From Haemophilus sp. C1 (GTDB lineage: Bacteria; Pseudomonadota; Gammaproteobacteria; Enterobacterales; Pasteurellaceae): a stretch of 39,631 nucleotides of DNA. Below the pieces are notes generated by a model that was given only the letters and a program-made list of their open reading frames with translations, was not told the origin of the DNA and searched no databases. Each line of letters starts with the position of its first letter. Position 1 is the stretch's first letter. Both the position numbers and the translations under genes were made by a program. The stretch is from positions 1 to 39,631 of the forward strand of contig NZ_LDVZ01000020.1 in the NCBI RefSeq assembly GCF_001276515.1, given 5' to 3'. Of the stretch, positions 1 through 7,401 are shown piece by piece.

Positions 1-59
1 GTTGGTTGGTTGGTTGGTTGGTTGGTTGGTTGGTTGGTTGGTTGGTTGGTTGGTTGGTT
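1..59 (-). repeat. CCAA (TTGG) tetranucleotide tract, nearly 15 units
   Basis: An uninterrupted GTTG repeat on the plus strand (CCAA on the minus strand) fills positions 1-59 and runs off the window, so its true length is unknown. In Haemophilus, CCAA tracts lie early in the haemoglobin/haptoglobin-binding receptor genes (hgp family), where slippage switches translation on and off. On the minus strand the tract would encode repeats of Pro-Thr-Asn-Gln, as in Hgp proteins. That it belongs to an hgp-type gene is inferred, because the diagnostic TonB-receptor part lies outside the window. Confidence 0.9.
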
Positions 60-81
60 CATCAGTATAGATCCCTTTCAT
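1..81 (-). CDS. possible 5' end of a phase-variable hgp-like gene (partial)
   Basis: Reading the minus strand from an ATG at 81, the frame is MKGIYTDE followed by Pro-Thr-Asn-Gln repeats to the window edge. AAAGG lies 11 bases upstream of the ATG and could be a ribosome site. Known Hgp receptors have a signal peptide ending in Ala just before the Glu-Pro-Thr-Asn-Gln repeats. Here the short leader is not a signal peptide, so this could be a truncated, rearranged or out-of-phase allele, or the tract may be non-coding. On the plus strand the same tract reads Val-Gly-Trp-Leu repeats ending at a stop at 97-99, which is less likely to be a gene. Confidence 0.3.
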   Translation of the reverse strand, partial: MKGIYTDEPTNQPTNQPTNQPTNQPTN

Positions 82-238
82 TTTTACAATAACCTTTGAT
101 TAACACAAAATACACTTAATTTTTGATTTTAAATGCGAGTGATGAAAAATATAAAGTCGATGGATAATATCACTTATGAGATTTTTTTCACTTTATTTTT
201 GTAACGATATGTTTTTGTAAATGCAATTTAAAATAAAA

Positions 239-269
239 AACCAAGTTCTTAGAAAGGTAGAACTTGGTT
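239..269 (-). terminator. hairpin terminator downstream of dps
   Basis: AACCAAGTTCT (239-249) pairs perfectly with AGAACTTGGTT (259-269). On the minus strand the stem is followed by a T-rich run, as expected for an intrinsic terminator of dps. Positions 82-238 between this hairpin and the left-edge repeat hold no convincing gene. Confidence 0.75.
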
Positions 270-278
270 CTTAAATTA

Positions 279-310
279 AATCAATCCAACTTTGTTGAGT
301 TGGATTGATT
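279..310 (-). terminator. second, dps-proximal hairpin
   Basis: AATCAATCCAACT (279-291) and AGTTGGATTGATT (298-310) form a perfect 13-bp stem with a 6-base loop, just beyond the dps stop codon. The following sequence on the minus strand is AT-rich but not a pure T-run. It may act with the stronger hairpin at 239-269 as a tandem terminator, or protect the dps mRNA 3' end. Confidence 0.55.
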
Positions 311-346
311 GTAGGTTGAGTTTTCGTTAGAGTTGAAATTTACCCA

Positions 347-829
347 TTAAGCATGGCAAGTTTGGCAAGCTGCTTGGAACATCCATACCAATTTTTCTTG
401 TTCTTTAATGTAGTCACTCATTTGTGATGCAGTACCTTCGTCATTAGCATCGCCTGCAAGAGCAAGAATTTCACGTTGTTGTTCAAGTAATGTTTTTAAT
501 CCTTGTAATGTGCCTGATAAACATTCTTGTGCGCCACTTACCGCAATATCTTCTTTAATACGAGATACTTTTAAGTATTGGCTATATGCGTTATCTGGTG
601 TGTAACCTAAAGTTAAAATACGTTCAGCCACTTCATCAACTTTGGTGATTAAATCTGTGTAGATTTCTTCAAATTTTGCGTGCAATGCAAAGAAATTTAC
701 ACCTTTAATGTTCCAGTGGTAACCACGAACGTTAGTATAGAATACTTGGTAGGTTGCAAGTAATTCGTTAAGTTTATTTGCTAATTCTGCTGATTGAACT
801 TTGTCTAATCCGATAGATGTTTTTGACAT
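347..829 (-). CDS. dps: Dps family DNA-binding ferritin-like protein
   Basis: This 160-residue protein should form the dodecameric Dps cage that oxidises and stores ferrous iron and protects DNA from peroxide damage. The inter-subunit ferroxidase ligands can be read with exact Dps spacing: His38 (in GYHWN), His50, Glu54, Asp65 and Glu69. The N-terminus is short, with only a few charged residues, so direct DNA binding may be weaker than in E. coli Dps. AAGGAAAT lies just upstream of the ATG. The gene is monocistronic, divergent from cdd across a 269-base spacer, and followed by two hairpins. Regulation by OxyR or Fur is common for dps, but I see no convincing full site. Confidence 0.96.
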   Translation of the reverse strand: MSKTSIGLDKVQSAELANKLNELLATYQVFYTNVRGYHWNIKGVNFFALHAKFEEIYTDLITKVDEVAERILTLGYTPDNAYSQYLKVSRIKEDIAVSGAQECLSGTLQGLKTLLEQQREILALAGDANDEGTASQMSDYIKEQEKLVWMFQAACQTCHA

Positions 830-989
830 AATAATTTCCTTTTTCTAGTTGAATAATAGAGCTAATGCCCTGCCTTTGATATGGGTATTATACGTTTCTA
901 GAATTTGCTGTGAAATTGTTCTATTCAATAAAATTGATAGCTTATGACTATATGTTAATAAAATGTAATAAATTTAAACTATCAAAATA

Positions 990-1005
990 AGTGATCAGGA
1001 TCACA
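990..1005 (+). promoter_or_regulatory. CRP-like binding site upstream of cdd
   Basis: AGTGATCAGGATCACA matches the CRP core TGTGA-N6-TCACA with one mismatch at the first base and has a symmetric GTGATCxxGATCAC centre. It is centred about 100 bases before the cdd start. cdd is a classical cAMP-CRP target in gamma-proteobacteria, which supports the call. Direct effect on cdd rather than dps is inferred. Confidence 0.7.
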
Positions 1006-1098
1006 GTTATAAGGAATACTTTAGTAAAGGGTCGCGGATAACAGTAAATTTTGCTTTAATAAGTGCAGTTATAATTTTTAATATTTTAAGGATGTCTT

Positions 1099-1977
1099 AT
1101 GCAAGAACTTATTAAGCACGCATTGCCACAAGATGATGCACTCAATCAAGCTATTGTTGATGAAATTCGTTTGCAAAATTGGGCTGGCTTTTTAAATCGT
1201 TCCCAAGTGGAGCAGCTTTGCCGTGATTTTGAACTTACGCCATTAAAATTAGCTATGCATTTGTTGCCGATTGCGGCGAGTTATAGTCATACTGCTATTT
1301 CTCATTTTAATGTGGGAGCCATTGCTATTGGTGAAAAAGGTGATTTTTATTTTGGTGCGAATCAAGAATTTTCTAATTCAGCCATTCAGCAAACGATTCA
1401 TGCAGAGCAAAGCGCAATTTCTCATGCATGGTTGCGTAATGAACGTCGTATTTCAGACATGGTGGTTAATTACACGCCGTGCGGGCATTGCCGTCAATTT
1501 ATGAATGAATTGCATGGCGCTGAAAAAATTTCAATTCATTTGCCACATAGCCAAAATAATCCATTACATTCTTATTTACCTGATGCTTTTGGACCGAAGG
1601 ATCTCGATATTGCTACTCATCTTTTGGCGGAAGAAAATCATGATTTAGTTGCTGATCATCAAGATGATTTGGTTAATCAAGCTATTTTAGCGGCAAATCA
1701 ATCTCATTGTCCTTATTCAAATAGTCCGCATGGCATTGCGATTTTATTTAAAAATGGTGATGTGGTGACAGGACGTTATGCAGAAAACGCTGCATTTAAT
1801 CCGAGTTTGCCAGCGTTACAAACCGCACTTAATTTTGCGTATTTAAATGATAAAAAATTGAGTGATATTGAGCGAATTGTAATGGCTGAAAAAGCGTTAA
1901 AACTAAGCCATAAAATGATGGCTGAAGCGCTACTCTCTACATTAACATCGGCGAAATTAGAGTATCATTCATTGTAA
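1099..1977 (+). CDS. cdd: cytidine deaminase
   Basis: Deaminates cytidine and deoxycytidine to uridine and deoxyuridine in pyrimidine salvage. At 292 residues it is the long, two-domain dimeric type, like E. coli Cdd (294). The catalytic motif HAEQSA gives zinc ligand His101 and proton-shuttle Glu103; PCGHC gives Cys128 and Cys131. The C-terminal half is the degenerate second deaminase domain with no complete zinc motif, as is usual for this type. The ATG at 1099 follows AAGGATG. The gene is preceded by a CRP-like site at 990-1005 and ends in a hairpin shared with cmoB. Confidence 0.96.
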   Translation: MQELIKHALPQDDALNQAIVDEIRLQNWAGFLNRSQVEQLCRDFELTPLKLAMHLLPIAASYSHTAISHFNVGAIAIGEKGDFYFGANQEFSNSAIQQTIHAEQSAISHAWLRNERRISDMVVNYTPCGHCRQFMNELHGAEKISIHLPHSQNNPLHSYLPDAFGPKDLDIATHLLAEENHDLVADHQDDLVNQAILAANQSHCPYSNSPHGIAILFKNGDVVTGRYAENAAFNPSLPALQTALNFAYLNDKKLSDIERIVMAEKALKLSHKMMAEALLSTLTSAKLEYHSL

Positions 1978-2002
1978 GTATGAAAGAGTCTTGATGAAAA
2001 AT

Positions 2003-2028
2003 AAAAAAGGGAATGGTTTCCCTTTTTT
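2003..2028. terminator. bidirectional terminator between cdd and cmoB
   Basis: AAAAAAGGGAA (2003-2013) pairs with TTCCCTTTTTT (2018-2028) across a 4-base loop. It is flanked by A-runs and T-runs on both sides, so it can stop both convergent genes. It overlaps the cmoB stop codon (2027-2029). Confidence 0.85.
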
Positions 2029-2992
2029 ATTTGTTCGCTAAAATTACCGCTCTTTTTGGTGCTTGATAACCTTCAATGGTTTTACTGTGATCATTTGGAG
2101 CTAAGAAATCAATCAGGCTTTCATTTTCCAACCAATCAGTTTTACGCTGTTCCTCTAATGTGGTTGTCGCTACATCCACACAACGTACGTTGGTAAAGCC
2201 AACTTTTTCTAGCCAGTTGATTAGTGCGGCGACAGAGGGGATAAAATAAACATTTTTCATTTTCGCATAGCGATCTGCTGGTACAAGCACAGTATTTACA
2301 TCGCCATCCACCACTAATGTTTCTAATACCAATTCACCACCTTTTACCAATTGATTTTTCAACTGGCTTAAATGATCTAATGGGGATTTACGATGATAGA
2401 GTACGCCCATTGAAAATACAGTGTCAAATGCCGCTAATGGTTGCATTTGCTCAATACCAAGTGGGATAAGATTTGCTCGACGATCATTATTAAGTAGCTT
2501 GCGTACTGCTTCAAATTGGCAAAGGAAAAGCTCGGTAGGATCAATCCCGACCACCATTTTTGCGCCTTCGCCTACCATTCTCCACATATGATAACCGCTG
2601 CCACAGCCCACATCTAAAATAGTGCGACCTTGTAGTGGAGCTAAATGAGGAAGAACACGATCCCATTTAAAATCTGAACGCCATTCACAATCTACATGAA
2701 TGCCGAAAAGATTATAAGGTCCTTTTCGCCACGGCATTAATTGTTTTAAATGATGGATAATTCGTTGTTTTTCACCTTCTGAAAGGGGAGAAGTGCGGTC
2801 AGATTTCACTGCACTTTTGAGATCGATTTCATCAGCTTGTAAATCAGGTAGGAAATCAACAATTTTGCTCCATTTCGCATAATCGCCATGAGTTTGAGTT
2901 TCCCATTCTTTCAATTGGCGCGGTAAGGTCTCTAACCAGCCCGATAAATTTGTAGTAGCAATTTGTTGATAAAAAGGGCGAAAGTCAATCAT
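2027..2992 (-). CDS. cmoB: tRNA U34 carboxymethyltransferase CmoB
   Basis: CmoB uses carboxy-S-adenosylmethionine to turn 5-hydroxyuridine at tRNA position 34 into 5-carboxymethoxyuridine, widening wobble decoding. The 321-residue length matches E. coli CmoB (323). The Rossmann nucleotide-binding motif [12 protein letters not shown] is present at about residue 125. The partner enzyme CmoA is not in this window. The start codon overlaps the putP stop as ATGA (2989-2992), so the two genes are translationally coupled, with putP upstream. A Hin uptake core lies inside the gene at 2791-2799. Confidence 0.95.
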   Translation of the reverse strand: MIDFRPFYQQIATTNLSGWLETLPRQLKEWETQTHGDYAKWSKIVDFLPDLQADEIDLKSAVKSDRTSPLSEGEKQRIIHHLKQLMPWRKGPYNLFGIHVDCEWRSDFKWDRVLPHLAPLQGRTILDVGCGSGYHMWRMVGEGAKMVVGIDPTELFLCQFEAVRKLLNNDRRANLIPLGIEQMQPLAAFDTVFSMGVLYHRKSPLDHLSQLKNQLVKGGELVLETLVVDGDVNTVLVPADRYAKMKNVYFIPSVAALINWLEKVGFTNVRCVDVATTTLEEQRKTDWLENESLIDFLAPNDHSKTIEGYQAPKRAVILANK

Positions 2993-4503
2993 TTTGCTTC
3001 CTTATAGGCCTTTTCTGCTTTGTCAAAGGTATCTAGAACATTTTGTTCCGGTTTGCTAGACAGCAATGAGATAACAATAATTGCAAGGCTACCGAAAGCA
3101 AAACCAGGGATCATTTCATATACTTTAAACCAATCGGTATCAGTTGGAATAATTTCTTTCCATGCAAATACTGTCACTGCACCTACCAGCATACCTGCCA
3201 TCGCGCCCGATGATGTCATTCGTTTCCAGAAAAGAGAGAAAAGTACAACAGGGCCAAATGCACTACCAAAACCAGCCCAAGCGAATTCTACAAGTTTTAA
3301 TACTTTGCTGTTTTCATCTTGTGCGATCCAGATAGCAAATGCAGCAATCACTAAGACCATTATTCTGCCAAGCCATACGAGCTCTTTTTCTGAAGCCTTA
3401 GGGCGAATAAAACCTTTGTAGAAATCTTCTGTTATTGAGCTAGACGAAATTAATAATTGCGCACTTAATGTACTCATTACAGCGGCTAAAATAGCGGAAA
3501 GTAATATGCCCGCGATCCAAGGATTAAATAAAAGTTTAGCGAGTTCAATAAAAACCTGTTCTGGTTCGCGATTAACTGTGCCTGCAATAGCTGGATTGGC
3601 AAAGAAATACGGAATAGCGAATAAGCCAATGCCAATTGCGCCTCCTAAGCAAAGCACCATCCAAGCCATACTAATACGGCGTGCTTTGATAAGTGATTTG
3701 ACAGAATCTGCAGCCATAAAGCGCGCTAAAATATGCGGTTGCCCGAAATAGCCTAATCCCCAAGCGGCAAGGCTTAATAAACCAAGTGGTGTGGTAGAAG
3801 TAAATAAATCCGTGAAATCTTTATTTACTGCTACTTCAGCTTGTTCTAATACGACGGAAAATTGAGCGGTATCAGTGAAACTTAATAACACAAAAACAGG
3901 GGTTAAAATTAGTGCAAAAATCATTAATGTCGCTTGAATGGTATCTGTCCAGCTTACCGCGAGGAAACCTCCGATGAACGTGTAAGCAATGGTTGCCGCT
4001 GCACCGTACCAAAGTGCGGTGGAATATTCTACAGAAAATATATTTTGGAATAATTTTGCACCTGCCACGACACCCGAAGCACAATAAATAGTAAAAAACA
4101 CTAAAATAATCGTAGCAGAAACAAGTTTTAATAATTTGTGTGATGAACCAAAACGATTGTGAAAATATTCTGGGAGAGTGAGGGCATTATTATTTAATTC
4201 TGTATAAACACGCAAACGACCAGCCACTAAAAGCCAGTTAAAATAAGCCCCGATAGTTAAACCAATAGCAATCCAGCCTTCAACTAAGCCTGATAAATAT
4301 ACTGCACCGGGTAAGCCCATTAAAAGCCAACCAGACATATCTGACGCACCTGCTGACATTGCCGTGACAAAGCTGCCTAAACGACGTCCGCCGAGAATGT
4401 AATCTGATAAATTATTCGTGTAATAATAGGCAAGTACGCCAATCAGCAACATCCCGAAAATATAAATAGTAAAAGTAATAAGAGTTGGGTCTAATCCAAA
4501 CAT
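2989..4503 (-). CDS. putP: sodium/proline symporter
   Basis: Sodium:solute symporter family protein of 504 residues (E. coli PutP 502), predicted to import proline with Na+ across the inner membrane. The sequence is hydrophobic throughout, with about 13 membrane segments. The early [21 protein letters not shown] region carries the family's sodium/proline-site Ser and Asp residues. It is first in a two-gene unit with cmoB. The 114-base spacer to divergent rng contains a 13-bp palindrome (ATTTAG-A-CTAAAT, 4572-4584) of unknown meaning. A Hin uptake core lies at 4012-4020. Other SSS family substrates are possible, but similarity to PutP is strong over the full length. Confidence 0.93.
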   Translation of the reverse strand: MFGLDPTLITFTIYIFGMLLIGVLAYYYTNNLSDYILGGRRLGSFVTAMSAGASDMSGWLLMGLPGAVYLSGLVEGWIAIGLTIGAYFNWLLVAGRLRVYTELNNNALTLPEYFHNRFGSSHKLLKLVSATIILVFFTIYCASGVVAGAKLFQNIFSVEYSTALWYGAAATIAYTFIGGFLAVSWTDTIQATLMIFALILTPVFVLLSFTDTAQFSVVLEQAEVAVNKDFTDLFTSTTPLGLLSLAAWGLGYFGQPHILARFMAADSVKSLIKARRISMAWMVLCLGGAIGIGLFAIPYFFANPAIAGTVNREPEQVFIELAKLLFNPWIAGILLSAILAAVMSTLSAQLLISSSSITEDFYKGFIRPKASEKELVWLGRIMVLVIAAFAIWIAQDENSKVLKLVEFAWAGFGSAFGPVVLFSLFWKRMTSSGAMAGMLVGAVTVFAWKEIIPTDTDWFKVYEMIPGFAFGSLAIIVISLLSSKPEQNVLDTFDKAEKAYKEAK

Positions 4504-4617
4504 TATATCAGTCCAAAATAGGTTAAAATTTCAGAAAGGGTGCATTTTACCTTATTTCGGGCTATTATTCTATTTAGACTAAATATTTGATGAAATTTAA
4601 GAAATTAGGAATATAAA

Positions 4618-6093
4618 ATGGATGCTGTCGAGTTATTGATGAACGTAACGCCTAACGAAACACGCATTGCGTTAGTCGAAACAGGAATGTTACGCGAAGT
4701 GCATATTGAACGCCAAGCTAAACGAGGAATTGTCGGGAATATTTATAAAGGTCGTGTGACTCGAGTACTACCAGGAATGCAGTCTGCTTTTGTTGATATT
4801 GGTTTGGAAAAAGCGGCTTTTTTACACGCCGCTGACATTGTATCTCATACGGAATGTGTAGATGAAAGCGAACAAAAGCAATTTAAAGTTAAGAGCATTT
4901 CAGAATTAGTACGCGAAGGGCAGGATATTGTTGTACAAGTGGTAAAAGATCCGCTTGGTACAAAAGGCGCGCGTTTAACCACAGACATCACATTGCCATC
5001 GCGTCATCTTGTTTTTATGCCAGAAAATAGCCACGTAGGCGTTTCACAACGTATTGAAAGCGAAGAAGAACGTGCCCGTTTAAAAGCATTAGTTGAACCT
5101 TTTTGTGATGAACTCGGCGGTTTCATTATTCGTACTGCCACAGAGGGGGCAAGCGAAGAAGAATTACGTCAAGACGCTGAATTTTTAAAACGCTTATGGC
5201 GGAAAGTTTTAGAGCGTAAATCTAAATATCCAACCAAATCAAAAATTTACGGCGAGCCAGCCCTTCCACAACGCATTTTGCGTGATTTTATCGGTACAAA
5301 CTTAGAAAAAATTCGTATTGACTCTAAACTTTGCTTTGGCGAAGTGAAAGAGTTTACCGATGAATTTATGCCTGAACTAAGCGATAAACTTGTTCTTTAT
5401 TCTGGCAATCAACCTATCTTTGATGTGTATGGGGTTGAAAATGCGATCCAAACAGCCTTAGATAAACGTGTTAATCTCAAATCGGGTGGCTATTTGATTA
5501 TCGAGCAAACAGAAGCAATGACCACCATTGATATTAATACAGGCGCATTTGTGGGGCATCGTAATCTAGAAGAAACCATCTTTAATACCAATATTGAAGC
5601 AACTAAAGCCATCGCGCAGCAACTCCAACTACGTAATCTTGGTGGCATTATCATTATTGATTTTATTGATATGCAAACAGATGAACACCGCAATCGAGTA
5701 TTGCAATCTTTATGTGATGCGCTTTCTAAAGATCGTGTAAAAACCAATGTGAATGGTTTTACGCAATTAGGGCTTGTAGAAATGACCCGTAAGAGAACTC
5801 GTGAAAGTCTTGAGCATGTGCTATGCGATGAATGTCCAACGTGCCATGGCCGCGGTCGTGTGAAAACTGTTGAGACAGTTTGCTACGAAATTATGCGTGA
5901 AATTATTCGGGTGTATCATTTATTCAGTAGTGAACAATTTGTTGTTTATGCTTCACCAGCAGTTTCAGAATATCTTATTAACGAAGAATCTCACGGTTTG
6001 CTGCCCGAAGTGGAAATGTTTATTGGCAAACGAGTAAAAGTAAAAACAGAACAGTTTTATAACCAAGAACAGTTTGATGTGGTGGTGATGTAA
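4618..6093 (+). CDS. rng: ribonuclease G
   Basis: Endoribonuclease of the RNase E/G family, involved in 5' maturation of 16S rRNA and in mRNA decay. The 491-residue length fits RNase G (E. coli 489) and excludes full-length RNase E, because there is no long C-terminal scaffold. An N-terminal S1 domain spans about residues 35-130 (GNIYKGRVTRVLPGMQSAF). The catalytic Mg2+ site is in TTIDINTGAF. The zinc-link cysteines are seen in CDECPTCHGRG near residue 405. The ATG at 4618 gives an N-terminus that aligns with E. coli Rng; a weak GGAAT lies upstream. The gene is divergent from putP and ends in an uptake-sequence hairpin. Confidence 0.95.
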   Translation: MDAVELLMNVTPNETRIALVETGMLREVHIERQAKRGIVGNIYKGRVTRVLPGMQSAFVDIGLEKAAFLHAADIVSHTECVDESEQKQFKVKSISELVREGQDIVVQVVKDPLGTKGARLTTDITLPSRHLVFMPENSHVGVSQRIESEEERARLKALVEPFCDELGGFIIRTATEGASEEELRQDAEFLKRLWRKVLERKSKYPTKSKIYGEPALPQRILRDFIGTNLEKIRIDSKLCFGEVKEFTDEFMPELSDKLVLYSGNQPIFDVYGVENAIQTALDKRVNLKSGGYLIIEQTEAMTTIDINTGAFVGHRNLEETIFNTNIEATKAIAQQLQLRNLGGIIIIDFIDMQTDEHRNRVLQSLCDALSKDRVKTNVNGFTQLGLVEMTRKRTRESLEHVLCDECPTCHGRGRVKTVETVCYEIMREIIRVYHLFSSEQFVVYASPAVSEYLINEESHGLLPEVEMFIGKRVKVKTEQFYNQEQFDVVVM

Positions 6094-6106
6094 ACTCTAT
6101 TTCAAT

Positions 6107-6147
6107 AAAGTGCGGTGAAAAATTTTTGAGATTTTTTACCGCACTTT
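6107..6147. terminator. inverted uptake-sequence pair terminator, rng / Met-rich gene
   Basis: AAAGTGCGGT at 6107-6116 and ACCGCACTTT at 6138-6147 are inverted Hin uptake cores. The stem is extended inward by A-rich/T-rich sequence. It lies between two convergent genes and should end transcription from both. Confidence 0.85.
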
Positions 6148-6160
6148 TACAGACAATCTT

Positions 6161-6460
6161 TTACATTTTTTCTTTTGCCATTTTCATTTTTTTATTTGAT
6201 TTCATCTTTTTATCAGATTTCATTTTCATATCAGATTTCATGTCCATTTCATCAGACTTCATCATATTGTCAGATTTCATCATGTGGTCAGAGTGCATTT
6301 GCATGTCATCTGATTTCATCATTTTTTTCATTGGGGTATTCATCATGGGCTCTGATTTCATTGGCATGGCATCAGATTTCATTTCTTCTGCATAAATGGT
6401 TGTCGCACCAAATAACATAGCCATACCTAAGATTGCACTTTTGAATGTAATATTTTTCAT
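6161..6460 (-). CDS. secreted methionine-rich MKSD-repeat protein
   Basis: A 99-residue protein with a clear Sec signal peptide (about residues 1-24, cleavage after TIYA). The mature part of 75 residues holds 22 Met by my count (29%). The mature sequence has no Cys, Trp or Phe and is built from MKSD units: six exact plus MKSE, MHSD and MKSN variants. It resembles the family annotated as MxKDx pentapeptide-repeat proteins. In Azospira a Met-rich peptide of this general type (MrpX), under an ECF sigma factor, scavenges hypochlorite and is reduced again by a methionine sulfoxide reductase. I infer the same sacrificial role in the periplasm here. Support comes from its promoter, which matches that of msrAB, and from its position divergent to an ECF sigma gene. 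The low-complexity sequence could also bind metal such as copper through Met. AAGGAAAT precedes the ATG. Confidence 0.88.
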   Translation of the reverse strand: MKNITFKSAILGMAMLFGATTIYAEEMKSDAMPMKSEPMMNTPMKKMMKSDDMQMHSDHMMKSDNMMKSDEMDMKSDMKMKSDKKMKSNKKMKMAKEKM

Positions 6461-6495
6461 TTTAAATTTCCTTGTCTAAGTGGTAAAAATAGTAT

Positions 6496-6516
6496 TGAAA
6501 GAAATTGTTTCTTTCA
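6496..6516. promoter_or_regulatory. 21-bp palindrome in the Met-rich / sigma-factor spacer
   Basis: TGAAAGAAA (6496-6504), TTG, TTTCTTTCA (6508-6516) is a perfect inverted repeat with a 3-base centre. It sits just downstream of the -10 of the Met-rich gene promoter, so on that transcript it would lie at or near the 5' end. It could be an operator, a 5' hairpin stabilising the mRNA, or part of the rpoE2 promoter region. No regulator can be named. Confidence 0.5.
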
Positions 6517-6521
6517 TGCTA

Positions 6522-6552
6522 TTAGACGAAACACTCTTTCATTTCTTACAAA
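6522..6552 (-). promoter_or_regulatory. ECF-type promoter of the Met-rich gene
   Basis: On the minus strand TTTGTAAGAAAT (6552-6541), 12 bases, then CGTCTAA (6528-6522). The same two blocks with the same 12-base gap stand in front of msrAB at 8371-8401. CGTC in the -10 block is typical of ECF sigma promoters. The predicted start is around 6515, leaving a leader of about 55 bases. Confidence 0.85.
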
Positions 6553-6570
6553 AATTTTAAAGGAATTAAA

Positions 6571-7116
6571 ATGACCGCCATTTCAGAAAGGGAGCTTGAG
6601 CAAATCCGTGCACAAATGCTGAAATTTGCAATGTTACAGTTGCACCATACCGATCTTGCTGAGGATTTAGTACAAGAAGCATTTTTAAGTGCATTTAACA
6701 ATCTCGCGAATTTCAAGCATCAATCCGCTTTTAAAACTTGGGTTTTTGCCATTCTAAAAAATAAAATTATTGATTATCTTCGCCAGAAAGGACGCTTTGT
6801 ATTAGAAAGTGAAATTGAAGATGAACAGTCAACTAATACATTTTTTGATGATACAGGCCATTGGAAAATAGAATATTATCCGAGCGAATTACAGGGCGAA
6901 GAGGAAACGGTGTATTCTGATGAGTTTTGGTTGATTTTCGAAACTTGCCTTACTTGTTTACCCGCTAAACATGCCAAAGTTTTTATGATGAGAGAGTTTT
7001 TAGAATTGTCATCGGATGAAATTTGTCAAGAAACTCAGCTTACCACATCCAACTTGCATACCACACTTTATCGGGCCCGTTTGCAGTTGCAAAATTGTCT
7101 ATCAAAAAAACTTTAG
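6571..7116 (+). CDS. rpoE2: ECF sigma factor (RpoE2-like)
   Basis: A 181-residue sigma-70 family protein of the extracytoplasmic-function class. Region 2 spans about residues 10-80, with DLVQEAFLSAFNNL and FKTWVFAILKNKIIDYLR for core and -10 contacts. Region 4 spans about 125-178, with the helix-turn-helix ELSSDEICQETQL before LHTTLYRARLQL. Region 3 is missing, as expected. The linker is acidic and relatively long (about residues 85-120). The next gene, 9 bases downstream, encodes a zinc anti-sigma factor. The gene is flanked by two operons carrying identical ECF promoters, which I infer it recognises. From memory, RpoE2 of non-typeable H. influenzae has been tied to hypochlorite stress and msrAB expression. 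AAAGGAATT precedes the ATG. Confidence 0.92.
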   Translation: MTAISERELEQIRAQMLKFAMLQLHHTDLAEDLVQEAFLSAFNNLANFKHQSAFKTWVFAILKNKIIDYLRQKGRFVLESEIEDEQSTNTFFDDTGHWKIEYYPSELQGEEETVYSDEFWLIFETCLTCLPAKHAKVFMMREFLELSSDEICQETQLTTSNLHTTLYRARLQLQNCLSKKL

Positions 7117-7125
7117 GAGAAAATT

Positions 7126-7299
7126 ATGCGTTGTATTCAAGCCACTCGAATAATTTCTGACTCTCATGAGCGACCATTAGAACTGCAAGAAAAAATGGGT
7201 TTAAAAATGCATTTGTTAACTTGCCCTCATTGCCGTCGTTTTCAACGAAATTGCAAAACCTTAAGTATGATGATGAAGAAATTTAAAGATTCACATTAG
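7126..7299 (+). CDS. 57-residue zinc-binding (ZAS-type) anti-sigma factor
   Basis: A short gene starting 9 bases after the sigma gene, with GGAG upstream of its ATG. The product carries His29-x3-Cys33-x2-Cys36 (HLLTCPHC), the signature of zinc-associated anti-sigma factors, plus Cys3 and Cys43. It has no membrane segment, so it is predicted to be a soluble, redox-sensing anti-sigma factor. Oxidation of the zinc thiols would release RpoE2. It is small for the family, with little beyond the zinc motif and a basic Met-rich C-terminus (SMMMKKFKDSH). Its function is inferred from motif and operon position. Confidence 0.82.
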   Translation: MRCIQATRIISDSHERPLELQEKMGLKMHLLTCPHCRRFQRNCKTLSMMMKKFKDSH

Positions 7300-7306
7300 G
7301 AATTTT

Positions 7307-7334
7307 TGACGGAGTGAAAAACACCGTCATTTTT
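7307..7334 (+). terminator. terminator after the sigma/anti-sigma operon
   Basis: TGACGG (7307-7312) pairs with CCGTCA (7324-7329), extended by GTG/CAC with one bulged base, and is followed by five T. A Hin uptake core follows at 7337-7345. It separates the operon from the convergent EamA gene. Confidence 0.75.
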
Positions 7335-7401
7335 CACCGCACTTTATTGAGCCAGCTATAACCTAATCGTACTGAATTTCATATTCTTATAAATAAAGTG
7401 T

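Noticed and set aside
937..951. OxyR-like half site ATAG-N7-CTAT between dps and cdd
   Set aside because: Only one of the two expected dyads is present, and such a short motif is frequent by chance in AT-rich DNA.
6126..6420. Open frames on the plus strand opposite the Met-rich gene
   Set aside because: They are antisense to a low-complexity repeat, with Phe/Ser/Ile-rich compositions that mirror the MKSD codons, and lack a sensible start context.
6446..6479. A third ECF promoter reading into the sigma gene (TGTAA at 6446 and TGTCTAA at 6473)
   Set aside because: The spacing is 5 bases too long compared with the two matching promoters, and the -35 block matches only in TGTAA. Autoregulation is possible but not supported by this motif.
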